Positions 1 through 6,139 of a DNA stretch of 6,139 nucleotides are shown piece after piece. The stretch's first letter is position 1, and each line of letters starts with the position of its first letter. Under the pieces are notes generated by a model. The model ran no database searches. It was not told the DNA's origin and was given only the letters and a program-made list of their open reading frames with translations. The DNA is taken from the NCBI GenBank assembly GCA_021160885.1, contig JAGHBR010000401.1:1-6139 (forward strand), read 5' to 3'. Source of the stretch: Caldisericaceae bacterium. GTDB lineage: Bacteria > Calditrichota > Calditrichia > Calditrichales > Calditrichaceae. The position numbers and the translations under genes were made by a program.

Positions 1-101
1 ACATCATTCACCGCTGGGCTTACGAGCCACCTGCCATCGATCTGGAGGAAGCCCGCGAACAGGTCAAACACTACCTGCAACAATCTTTGTTAGTTGGTTA
101 A
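1..101 (+). CDS. C-terminal end of a probable TetR/AcrR-family transcriptional regulator (5' end outside the window)
   Basis: The frame starting at base 3 is open and ends with TAA at 99-101, giving 32 residues that begin IIHRWAYEPPAIDLEEAREQ and finish in LQQSLLVG. All three plus frames are open over most of this short stretch, so openness alone proves nothing. This frame was chosen because it reads as a tryptophan-containing segment followed by a proline turn and a final amphipathic helix. That pattern (roughly xxIxxW..xPxxxDLEEAxxxxxxxLxxxL) is common at the end of the ligand-binding domain of TetR/AcrR regulators. TetR-type proteins often control fatty-acid and acyl-CoA genes, which would suit the neighbouring ligase, but that link is inference. 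The DNA-binding helix-turn-helix lies outside the window, so the family assignment rests on the tail only. The gene converges on the large minus-strand gene and overlaps it by 4 bases. Confidence 0.5.
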   Translation, partial: IIHRWAYEPPAIDLEEAREQVKHYLQQSLLVG

Positions 102-3100
102 CTTTTTTGTGTTAAATCTTTTACCAGACCGGCGTATTTTCGTTCAATTTTAAAACCAAAGCGATAAAAGTATTCCGGCCGGAAAAAGCCTGTGGTCACC
201 GATTTAAAGCCTGCATCGCGCATGCGGTTAAAAAACTCAATCATCAGTCCTTCGCTAATGCCCTTTCTGCGGTACTTGGCCGTAACTACAATCTTTTCCA
301 TGTGTACGGTTTCCGGATTAATAAAAGAATAAAACAAACCGCCAATCACGTAGCCGCGCTCCGAAACGGCAATCAAAAAGCGATGCTCCGGCTTAAAGAC
401 CACCGGCAAATTGGCTTCCAGAAAAATATTGTGCAAGCGGGCAATCTCTTTGGGCGACATAGGCTTACGGACATGAAAGCGCCGGCCATCGTAGTCTTCC
501 ACAATTACAACCACATCGCTTTGCTGCATACCACTGGGCGCAGTGCTTAACCAACCGGCCGAATCTTCCGGTTGCAGGTGCGGGTAGCCCAGCCGACTCA
601 AAAAGAACTCTTCCTTTTCAGAAAGGGTAAATTGGTTTCTGATTTCGGAAAATAATTTGAGACGTTCTTCATGGGCCATGTCTTGCTGAGCCGCCAGCAT
701 AATAATGTTTTTTAACTTTTTACAAACCTCCGGCGAAGAATCTTTAAAAACGGTTTCCAGGTAAAAACGAATCCTAATTCCCGGGTACCGCTTTTCAAAA
801 TGAGAAAGCTGATAAGTTTCGAACAGTTCGTTTAAAGTAAAAAGTTGAGCTGAAAAATCGGCATCGGGATTCAGCTTAATCCAACGTTTGAAGCGTTGAA
901 TGGCAAAATAAAGATTGCGCGGAACAAAGCCATCCTGTTCAACATATTTTAGAAAAGTTTTTAATGCCTTGCGCGCCTCTCTTTTTAGCGAACGGGGACT
1001 CGTTTCACACAATTGTTTTAACTGTTTCAGACCTTGTTGTTCGCCTTCGGCATCCATGATACCGCTGTAAATGTAATACCAAATTTGATCATCTTTTAGA
1101 AATGGGAAAGCATTAAATTGTGGTTCCACGAATTGCTCGTAAAAATCAGAAATTAAGGCGCCCAGGCCTGCCGATTTTTTACGATTTCGGATGGAGAAAA
1201 TGCGCACGCCGGTCAGATAATCATGCGGTGGAATCATGATGTTGGCAGCGCTTTTGTCCTCAATTTCCAGCTGGTATCCTGTTCGCCGCCAAAAGCTTAC
1301 ATGGGCTGAAATGCCAGACCAGACAAAATGGGGCCAGAGCACTTTAAGACGATTTTTGGCATCGGCATCGTTATGTCGCATCAACCTGGAAATGTAAAGT
1401 TGTAGCGAATCTCCGGGGATGTACTCTTCAGTCCACAAATTAAATTCACGCCAGAAGCCACTAAATTCTTCAACCAATCGAATGCCACGGGCAGGCGCGC
1501 CGGAGTGAATTAACCAATTCATCTCTTCTCTGATAGCCTCAGTGGGCTGATCGCGCTCAAGGTTAATGACAAAATCGGCGCCACCCTGAAATCTCGTTTG
1601 CACCGAAACCCGGTAAACACTGTGATCAGGTTCCTGAAACAACCGGCTGATCCACACACCGCCTGGTGGAATGTCGTACAGGCCGGCTAAAATGCCGCCG
1701 CCTAACAAAAATAAAGCCTCACGAATAATCGGCCGCTTCGTAATGGCTTTCAACAAAAATTCCCTGTCCGATTGTGGAATGTCTCCCTCAAAAATAACCA
1801 CATCGTTCCAGCGGTATTCTTCGCCGGTTTCCACATCGATGGAAATTTTCTGATTTTCTCCGATCCACTGCCGGAAACTGGCCAGCAATTTACTGCGAAC
1901 TTCAGATGCAATTTGAGCCAGTTCAGGCAGATCCTTTCGCAACTGATAGCGCACAATCCACTGACGAATCTGTTTGTAATACATGGGATGCAAAACACCA
2001 ATTTGCCCTAAAAGATGCAGTAAAACCGGAATAGCTGAGTTTTTAATCTGGTAGTTCGGAGAAATCAGGTTGATTTCATTTTTAATCAATTGATGAATAC
2101 CCTGTAAAATATCCTGATCAACATCCAATTTTTCCGCTAAATAATTGATAAAATCTTCAGTTAAAAAACGAAAATTGTATTGCAGGTATTTATTTAAATA
2201 TTCCTGGAAAGCAAATCCTTTAAACAGTTTTACTCCCAATAATAACATCTTTTGCAATGCGGAGATGGACCAGACGTAACGCGGACAGGAAACAATTTGT
2301 TTGAGTAAAGAGTAAAATTGCTGTTGCGGGTCATCCAAAATGGTTTTTAAGTATTCGATTCCAGAGTTCATGGCCTGCTCATCCTCGCTTTGCAAGTGAA
2401 GCAAGGCCAGGTGAATGCCCCACAAGCTTTTTTCCTGTGCTTCCATCAGTTTTTGGAATTGCTGACGTTCTTCATCTTTTAAATCTACCGTGTGAAAAAA
2501 TCGAACAATTTGCAACTGGTCATTAAAATTGTCCAAACGGTACCAGTGAAAAATCTGATCTCCGGTAAATTCAATAATCGCCCGATTGCCCAGCCAGTAG
2601 AGCGGGTTAGAAAAAACCATTTGCATGTCAATCAAATTTCCGCTAAAGCGGTAAACGTAATCGCCAATTTGCAGCAGGTCGTCATCAATTCTTTGCAAAG
2701 GCAAAAAGCGGTTGTGTTTTGCAACCACAATGCCCTGCACATTGAGTTGCAGGTCTTTAATCAGATAGCCTTTTTCGCGTAAAAACCAATTGGGAATTTG
2801 CAGCGTGAGCTCCTGCCATTTAAAATTGACAAAGCTACGTTCGTACATGGCCTGGATCAATGAATGAAAATTCTTTTCGATAACGCGTCGCTTAAAAGTG
2901 CCTTTGGCCGTTAACTCCCCGTGTTCTGCCGAAAAGGGCCGGTCGAGCAGGCGGAAATCGACAATGCGTTCAAAGGGCGCTAAAAAGTTGTTTACGGTAA
3001 CGACCAGCGACGAAAAGAAATCGTGTAATTCGTTTTCATTCATCTGGCGCAGCGGATTGTCTTCTCCTTCTAAATTTGGGTAGATCAGCACGGTATTAAA

Positions 3101-4909
3101 GGGGCGGTTGTCACCTACCAAAAAGACCTGTTTAACGAATTCAGAATCGTAAAAAAAGTTTTCAATACGTTGCGGGGCAATCGTTTCGCCGCGAATATTT
3201 TTGTAGATTTCTTTCTTACGGTCAATGATTTCGAAATAGCCGTTGGGCAGGCGGCGCATGATGTCTCCGGTGGGGAACCAGCCGTCAATAAACGGCTGTT
3301 GCCGATGGCCATAATAGCCCATCATCACATAGGAACCACGGATTAAAAGTTCTCCGTCCCCGGCTAATTTTGCTTCGATGCCTGGCAAAGGTTTACCCAG
3401 CGCATTTTCAACGTAATTACCGGGTTCGGTCATGGTAATGCCTCCGGTGGCTTCGGTCATGCCAAAACCGCTCAAAAGTTCCACTCCATAGCGTTGAAAA
3501 AAGCGAAACACCTCAGGATCTAAATAGCCAGCAGCCGAAAGTCCCCAGCGCAATTCACCGCCGGTCACTTCCTTTAATACTTTTAAAATATTTTGCTCGT
3601 CGTCCAATTCTACGTCCACGCGCTGCCCAATGTACTCGTACAATTGCAGCCATTTTTGGGGAATGCTGATGAACACGGTGGGTTTAACAAGCTGCATGTT
3701 ACGCACCAGGGTTTCGATGGCCGGATTTTCCAGGAAATAGTACTCGGCTGTCCAGAAAACCGAACCGATCATTTCCAGGTAACGGCCAAAAGTGTGGAAC
3801 AGCGGCAGGTAAGAAAGAAAACGATCACCCCCTCCAATCTCTGGCAAGGCCATGGCCCGGCAGAAGCGTTTGTACACAATGTTCAGATGTGAAAACATGA
3901 TGCCTTTTGGTTCGCCGGTTGTTCCAGAAGTGTACATGATGGTAGCCAGGTCTGAGGTGGTAAAACTCTCTTGCCGGGCAATGACCTGTTCATCTGTGAT
4001 GCGCAGGCCCTGCTGAATCAATTGATCCTGCGAAAGCACGTGTTCTTCGCCAGGTTGTTCTTTAATCATCACAATGTGTTCAAGCTGGCTTAATTCCCTG
4101 CACACCTGATTGACGATGTTCAACTGTTTTTGTCCGGAAACCAGTAATACTTTGACACCGGTTTGATTCAGAATAAAAGCCACCTGACTGGCCACCGAAT
4201 TGGCCGGGATCATTACGTTGACTAAACCACTTGAAAGACAGGCCAGATCCAGCAAGGCCATTTCCAGACTGTTTTCCATAAAAAAGGCAATTTGAGGTTT
4301 ATTCGCCACTTGTTGACCGGTTAAGGCGATTAATCCACGGGCATATTGCCAGAGGCGTTCTTTGATATTGGCAAAAGAATAGCGCAAAACGTTTTCGCCA
4401 CTGATTAGCCCAAAGATCGTTTTGTCGGCGTAAAATTTAAAGCGTTGACGCAGTAAAGCGGCCAGTGTAAAATTAATTTTTTCTATTAATTTAAGAATTA
4501 ATTCTTCCCATGGTTTGGTTTCTGCAATGCGTTTTAAAAATCCGGGTTGACGGGAGAGTTCTAAGTACAGGTGGATGATTTGCTTTGCTTCATTAGACAG
4601 ATCGGCATTGGTTTGTTGTAATTGCTCGCCTAACATAAAAAAGAGCTGTTCGTTCAAGCGGCTGGCAAAAGCATCTACCATGCCTGTTTTGAAAATGATT
4701 TCGAACAATTCGGCCAGTTCAATCAAAATTTCTCTGATCTCGAAGGCATTGGATTTGTTTAGTGTGGCAAGCAATTGTTCGAACTGGTTCATGAACTCCG
4801 GCCAGTCATTTTGACTGATGGCCATTTCACCGGCCGAAAAAGTTTGTTTTAATTTGGCGATTTCGTTGATATTTTGTTCGATCATTACGTTTGCCTGTAC
4901 ATTTAACAT
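98..4909 (-). CDS. Giant multidomain protein: AMP-forming long-chain acyl-CoA synthetase fused to a C-terminal GNAT acyltransferase
   Basis: This 1603-residue protein is far longer than a normal acyl-CoA synthetase (about 550-650). Residues 1-150 are a helical extension. Residues ~150-690 are a full AMP-binding ligase: P-loop-like A3 motif YTSGTTGEPKG (326-336), LFHTFGRYLEM (370-380), GFGMTEATGG (481-490), TGD (547-549), hinge DRKKEIYKNIRGETIAP (563-579) and an A10-like LTAKGTFKRR (666-675) with K669 or K673 as candidate catalytic lysine. It should activate a fatty or other carboxylic acid with ATP and load it onto CoA or another thiol. Residues ~690-810 look beta-rich and ~810-1050 helical, both unassigned. 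Residues ~1055-1260 have faint kinase/APH-like features. Residues ~1465-1600 are a GNAT domain with EKIVVTAKYRRKGIS (1538-1552; R-x-x-G-x-S instead of the usual final G/A) and FYRFGF (1581-1586). No signal peptide or clear membrane segment is seen, so it is probably cytoplasmic. The first ATG is used; M9 is an alternative. No clear Shine-Dalgarno precedes either. The ligase and GNAT calls are firm; substrate and role are unknown. Confidence 0.93.
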   Translation of the reverse strand: MLNVQANVMIEQNINEIAKLKQTFSAGEMAISQNDWPEFMNQFEQLLATLNKSNAFEIREILIELAELFEIIFKTGMVDAFASRLNEQLFFMLGEQLQQTNADLSNEAKQIIHLYLELSRQPGFLKRIAETKPWEELILKLIEKINFTLAALLRQRFKFYADKTIFGLISGENVLRYSFANIKERLWQYARGLIALTGQQVANKPQIAFFMENSLEMALLDLACLSSGLVNVMIPANSVASQVAFILNQTGVKVLLVSGQKQLNIVNQVCRELSQLEHIVMIKEQPGEEHVLSQDQLIQQGLRITDEQVIARQESFTTSDLATIMYTSGTTGEPKGIMFSHLNIVYKRFCRAMALPEIGGGDRFLSYLPLFHTFGRYLEMIGSVFWTAEYYFLENPAIETLVRNMQLVKPTVFISIPQKWLQLYEYIGQRVDVELDDEQNILKVLKEVTGGELRWGLSAAGYLDPEVFRFFQRYGVELLSGFGMTEATGGITMTEPGNYVENALGKPLPGIEAKLAGDGELLIRGSYVMMGYYGHRQQPFIDGWFPTGDIMRRLPNGYFEIIDRKKEIYKNIRGETIAPQRIENFFYDSEFVKQVFLVGDNRPFNTVLIYPNLEGEDNPLRQMNENELHDFFSSLVVTVNNFLAPFERIVDFRLLDRPFSAEHGELTAKGTFKRRVIEKNFHSLIQAMYERSFVNFKWQELTLQIPNWFLREKGYLIKDLQLNVQGIVVAKHNRFLPLQRIDDDLLQIGDYVYRFSGNLIDMQMVFSNPLYWLGNRAIIEFTGDQIFHWYRLDNFNDQLQIVRFFHTVDLKDEERQQFQKLMEAQEKSLWGIHLALLHLQSEDEQAMNSGIEYLKTILDDPQQQFYSLLKQIVSCPRYVWSISALQKMLLLGVKLFKGFAFQEYLNKYLQYNFRFLTEDFINYLAEKLDVDQDILQGIHQLIKNEINLISPNYQIKNSAIPVLLHLLGQIGVLHPMYYKQIRQWIVRYQLRKDLPELAQIASEVRSKLLASFRQWIGENQKISIDVETGEEYRWNDVVIFEGDIPQSDREFLLKAITKRPIIREALFLLGGGILAGLYDIPPGGVWISRLFQEPDHSVYRVSVQTRFQGGADFVINLERDQPTEAIREEMNWLIHSGAPARGIRLVEEFSGFWREFNLWTEEYIPGDSLQLYISRLMRHNDADAKNRLKVLWPHFVWSGISAHVSFWRRTGYQLEIEDKSAANIMIPPHDYLTGVRIFSIRNRKKSAGLGALISDFYEQFVEPQFNAFPFLKDDQIWYYIYSGIMDAEGEQQGLKQLKQLCETSPRSLKREARKALKTFLKYVEQDGFVPRNLYFAIQRFKRWIKLNPDADFSAQLFTLNELFETYQLSHFEKRYPGIRIRFYLETVFKDSSPEVCKKLKNIIMLAAQQDMAHEERLKLFSEIRNQFTLSEKEEFFLSRLGYPHLQPEDSAGWLSTAPSGMQQSDVVVIVEDYDGRRFHVRKPMSPKEIARLHNIFLEANLPVVFKPEHRFLIAVSERGYVIGGLFYSFINPETVHMEKIVVTAKYRRKGISEGLMIEFFNRMRDAGFKSVTTGFFRPEYFYRFGFKIERKYAGLVKDLTQKS

Positions 4910-5270
4910 TGATTTTTTGAAAATAGTGAATTTTAGTCGCAGGTCAAAATGATTAAATGCACAAGAAAGAAGAAATTATGGGAGAGATTTTTTATAGCAG
5001 TGCATTAGTTGGGATGACCAGGAAGGGAGTTTCAACGGAAACCGAAGTTAGAAACTTAAAATAAATGGTAAAGAAAAAGTCTCTCTTCATCAGACCTATT
5101 TTATAAGTTACAAAGGATCATATTCTCCCAAAATTATTTAAATGCTTGGCACTAAATTTTAAAATTTGATCTTACAAAGGGTAACAGCCCATCCTCTTAA
5201 TAGGTTGTCTCAAAAGTAAAATTTGACAAATCTTTTTAATCACTGATTCCTATTCGTTCACATTTTTTAA
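4910..5270. other. Intergenic region without a supportable gene; short palindromes and direct repeats
   Basis: This 361-base AT-rich stretch separates the giant gene from the broken DUF1080 gene; both neighbours are on the minus strand. No ORF with protein-like composition or RNA gene was recognised. It holds a small hairpin GTTTC-AACG-GAAAC (5029-5042), whose left arm can alternatively pair with GAAACT at 5051-5056, and a perfect 14-base palindrome AAATTTTAAAATTT (5154-5167). Short direct repeats are TTACAAAGG (5108-5116 and 5172-5180), AAAATTTGA (5161-5169 and 5218-5226) and TTTTTAATCA (5233-5242 and 5264-5273, the second copy containing the DUF1080 stop codon). The string GGTTGTCTCAAAAG (5203-5216) resembles the outer end of some insertion sequences, but no partner inverted repeat was found. 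No convincing rho-independent terminator follows the DUF1080 gene. Confidence 0.6.
4920..4947 (-). promoter_or_regulatory. Possible sigma70-like promoter for the giant ligase-GNAT gene
   Basis: Read on the minus strand, TTGACC (4942-4947) is followed after 16 bases by TATTTT (4920-4925). These match the -35 consensus at 5 of 6 and the -10 consensus at 4 of 6 positions. Transcription would start only a few bases before the ATG at 4907-4909, giving a nearly leaderless mRNA, which agrees with the lack of a Shine-Dalgarno sequence there. In AT-rich DNA such matches arise by chance, and the promoter consensus of this organism is unknown. Confidence 0.25.
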
Positions 5271-5927
5271 TCAGGGGAATTCGGTCGCTGTACCCAAATC
5301 CAGGAGGCGAATGTTACGCCACTTTACCTGAAGGCCCGCCTTTTTGTGCTGATGCACCTGCAAACCAATAAAACCATCACTTAAAGCTGAATTAATTAAA
5401 TTAGCGGCTGGTACACCGTTAATCCAGGTGCAAATGTGATTTCCAATTGCTTCGATATGCAAATGGTTCCAGTCTCCGTGTTTAAAGGCCTTACGAGCTG
5501 CTTCATTTAATCGCATGTCGTACAGACAGCCTCGTCCTGCTTAATCATAAATACCTTCGGTCCAGGCGCGTGGGGAAGGATCTATCTCAACCTGATAACC
5601 ATGAACCCTGCCATTCACGTACTCAGCCGAACTTTGACTGCGGATTTGAACGCCAGAATTCAGCTCCTCATCCATCCAAAATTCCACTTCCAAAACGAAA
5701 TTGGCATAGTGCCGTTCGGTGCACAAAAAACTGTTTGGTTCGCTGGGCACTGTAGTTCCAAAAATAGCCTCATCTTTGACTTTAAGTTTAGCCTTACCGT
5801 TTTTTTGTACCCAGCCCTTTAATGTTTTGCCATCAAAAAGAGAATCCCATTGAGCGCTCAAATGGTTACCGGCATTGGCCAAAACAGCCATTAACAAAAC
5901 AAAAAATAATGGTTTTAATTTTTTCAT
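5271..5927 (-). pseudogene. Secreted DUF1080 (3-keto-disaccharide hydrolase-like) protein, interrupted by one in-frame TAA
   Basis: The frame encodes 128 residues, a TAA at 5541-5543, then 89 further codons in the same frame to TGA at 5271-5273, so the intact protein would have 218 residues, a normal single-domain size. Residues 1-~25 are a signal peptide (KK, hydrophobic core, likely cleavage after ANA or LSA), so export to the periplasm or outer surface is expected. Family hallmarks are LFDGKTLKGW (30-39), the beta-strand segment VLEVEFWMDEELNSGVQIRS (78-97) and GYQVEID (110-116). After the stop come LYD, NEAARKAFKHGDWNHLHIEA, the TWINGVPAA segment and the closing KWRNIRLLDL. DUF1080 proteins have a concanavalin/LamG-like jelly-roll fold and some act on 3-keto-glycosides. 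From family memory the broken site normally reads IYDE-x-RRGWLYD, so Glu (GAA) became TAA by one change. No frameshift or other stop is seen, so the lesion is recent, a sequencing error, or read through. Restart at ATG 5514-5516 would give 81 residues without a signal peptide. Confidence 0.85.
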
Positions 5928-5936
5928 TTCCCCGAT

Positions 5937-5942
5937 TCCTTT
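5937..5942 (-). promoter_or_regulatory. Ribosome binding site of the DUF1080 gene
   Basis: Read on the minus strand, AAAGGA lies 9 bases before the ATG at 5925-5927. It supports this start, as does the signal peptide that begins directly at this methionine. Confidence 0.6.
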
Positions 5943-6009
5943 ATTTTTAAAATTACGAAACCAGCCTATATTTTATAAAATTTTGTCATAGAAGGAGAGT
6001 GCTTAAAAC

Positions 6010-6078
6010 ATGTTGCTCATGGTTGGGGAAGACAATGATTTAAAACTGGTGCTGGTTTTCTTCAAAAAATATGGATGA
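6010..6078 (+). pseudogene. Possible remnant of a response-regulator receiver domain (22-codon ORF)
   Basis: An ATG at 6010-6012 opens 22 codons ending at TGA 6076-6078; the peptide is MLLMVGEDND followed by LKLVLVFFKKYG. Receiver domains typically start with a hydrophobic strand, an acidic pair and a helix, as in ILLVEDN..LRxVLxxFLKKYGY, and this peptide follows that order closely, with an extra Gly before the acidic pair and a stop where the next residue (usually Tyr or Phe) is expected. AAGGAG lies at 5992-5997, 12 bases before the ATG, slightly far for a Shine-Dalgarno. No receiver-like continuation is evident after the stop. It may be a decayed gene start, a chance resemblance, or an unrelated small peptide. 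Confidence 0.2.
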
Positions 6079-6139
6079 TTCATATTAAAAGCTTAGTAAT
6101 TTTTTAATTAACAAATACAAATATTTTTAAGAAAAGAAT

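Larger units (their letters stand above)
5928..6139. other. AT-rich upstream region of the DUF1080 gene
   Basis: The region carries the DUF1080 ribosome binding site and, about 45 bases upstream of its ATG, a perfect 12-base palindrome ATTTTATAAAAT (5970-5981). On the minus strand this contains TATAAA (5972-5977), a plausible -10 element, but no good -35 sits at the right distance. The outer part (about 6080-6139) is very AT-rich and shows no gene on either strand. The only coding-like signal is the short plus-strand ORF at 6010-6078. Confidence 0.45.

Noticed and set aside
79..108. Possible rho-independent terminator of the plus-strand gene (small stems before a run of T at 103-108)
   Set aside because: The stems are only 4-5 bp and AT-rich, and they overlap the end of both coding regions; too weak to call.
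1750..2001. Minus-strand ORFs in another frame within the giant gene (also 3115-3312)
   Set aside because: They are out-of-frame shadows of the same strand with no protein-like character.
2492..2782. 96-codon plus-strand ORF antisense to the giant gene
   Set aside because: It lies wholly inside the giant gene, whose frame has clear domain structure, and its translation resembles no protein family; the same holds for the other plus-strand ORFs at 302-550, 1671-1853, 1772-2011, 2898-3083, 3593-3892 and 4575-4814.
4910..5270. CRISPR array, tRNA, riboswitch or small gene in the intergenic region
   Set aside because: There is no regular repeat-spacer pattern, no cloverleaf or recognisable riboswitch core, and no ORF with protein-like composition.
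5241..5276. CTGATT...AATCAG inverted repeat just after the DUF1080 gene as a terminator
   Set aside because: The 6-bp stem has a 20-base loop and low GC content, so it is unlikely to act as an intrinsic terminator.
5541..5543. TAA as a recoded sense codon (alternative genetic code)
   Set aside because: The giant gene and the other frames end normally at TAA, including at 98-101, so a genome-wide reassignment is not supported.
5570..5822. Plus-strand ORFs opposite the DUF1080 gene (5570-5755 and 5601-5822)
   Set aside because: They are antisense to a well-recognised family and show no family features of their own.

Overview
The window is about 6.1 kb of moderately AT-rich bacterial DNA. Most of it is one very large minus-strand gene. 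The multidomain acyl-CoA ligase architecture and a secreted DUF1080-type protein would suit a Gram-negative bacterium of the FCB type or a neighbouring phylum (Calditrichota, Bacteroidota/Ignavibacteria and myxobacteria are the comparisons that come to mind). This is inference from protein character only; no ribosomal RNA, tRNA or other phylogenetic marker is present.

Layout. Bases 1-101 (+) hold the last 32 codons of a gene that begins outside the window; its tail resembles the C-terminus of TetR/AcrR-type regulators. It converges on, and overlaps by 4 bases, a 1603-residue minus-strand gene (98-4909). From N- to C-terminus that protein has a helical extension, a complete AMP-forming long-chain acyl-CoA synthetase module, an unassigned beta-rich and then helical section, a region with faint kinase/APH-like features, and a C-terminal GNAT acyltransferase module. 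Bases 4910-5270 are an AT-rich intergenic stretch with short palindromes and direct repeats and no gene I can support. Bases 5271-5927 (-) hold a secreted DUF1080 (3-keto-disaccharide hydrolase / LamG-like) protein interrupted by one in-frame TAA; the reading frame on both sides matches the family. Bases 5928-6139 are AT-rich and contain the ribosome binding site of that gene and, on the plus strand, a 22-codon ORF that looks like the start of a response-regulator receiver domain.

How the parts may work together. The fusion of an acyl-CoA-forming ligase to a GNAT domain is the most interesting feature. It could channel a freshly made acyl-CoA to an N-acyltransferase, or it could be a built-in version of the Pat-type acetylation switch that silences AMP-forming synthetases at their C-terminal lysine. 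A TetR-type regulator next to it would fit control by acyl-CoA or fatty acids, but the two genes converge, so they are not an operon. The DUF1080 gene appears unrelated to the ligase.
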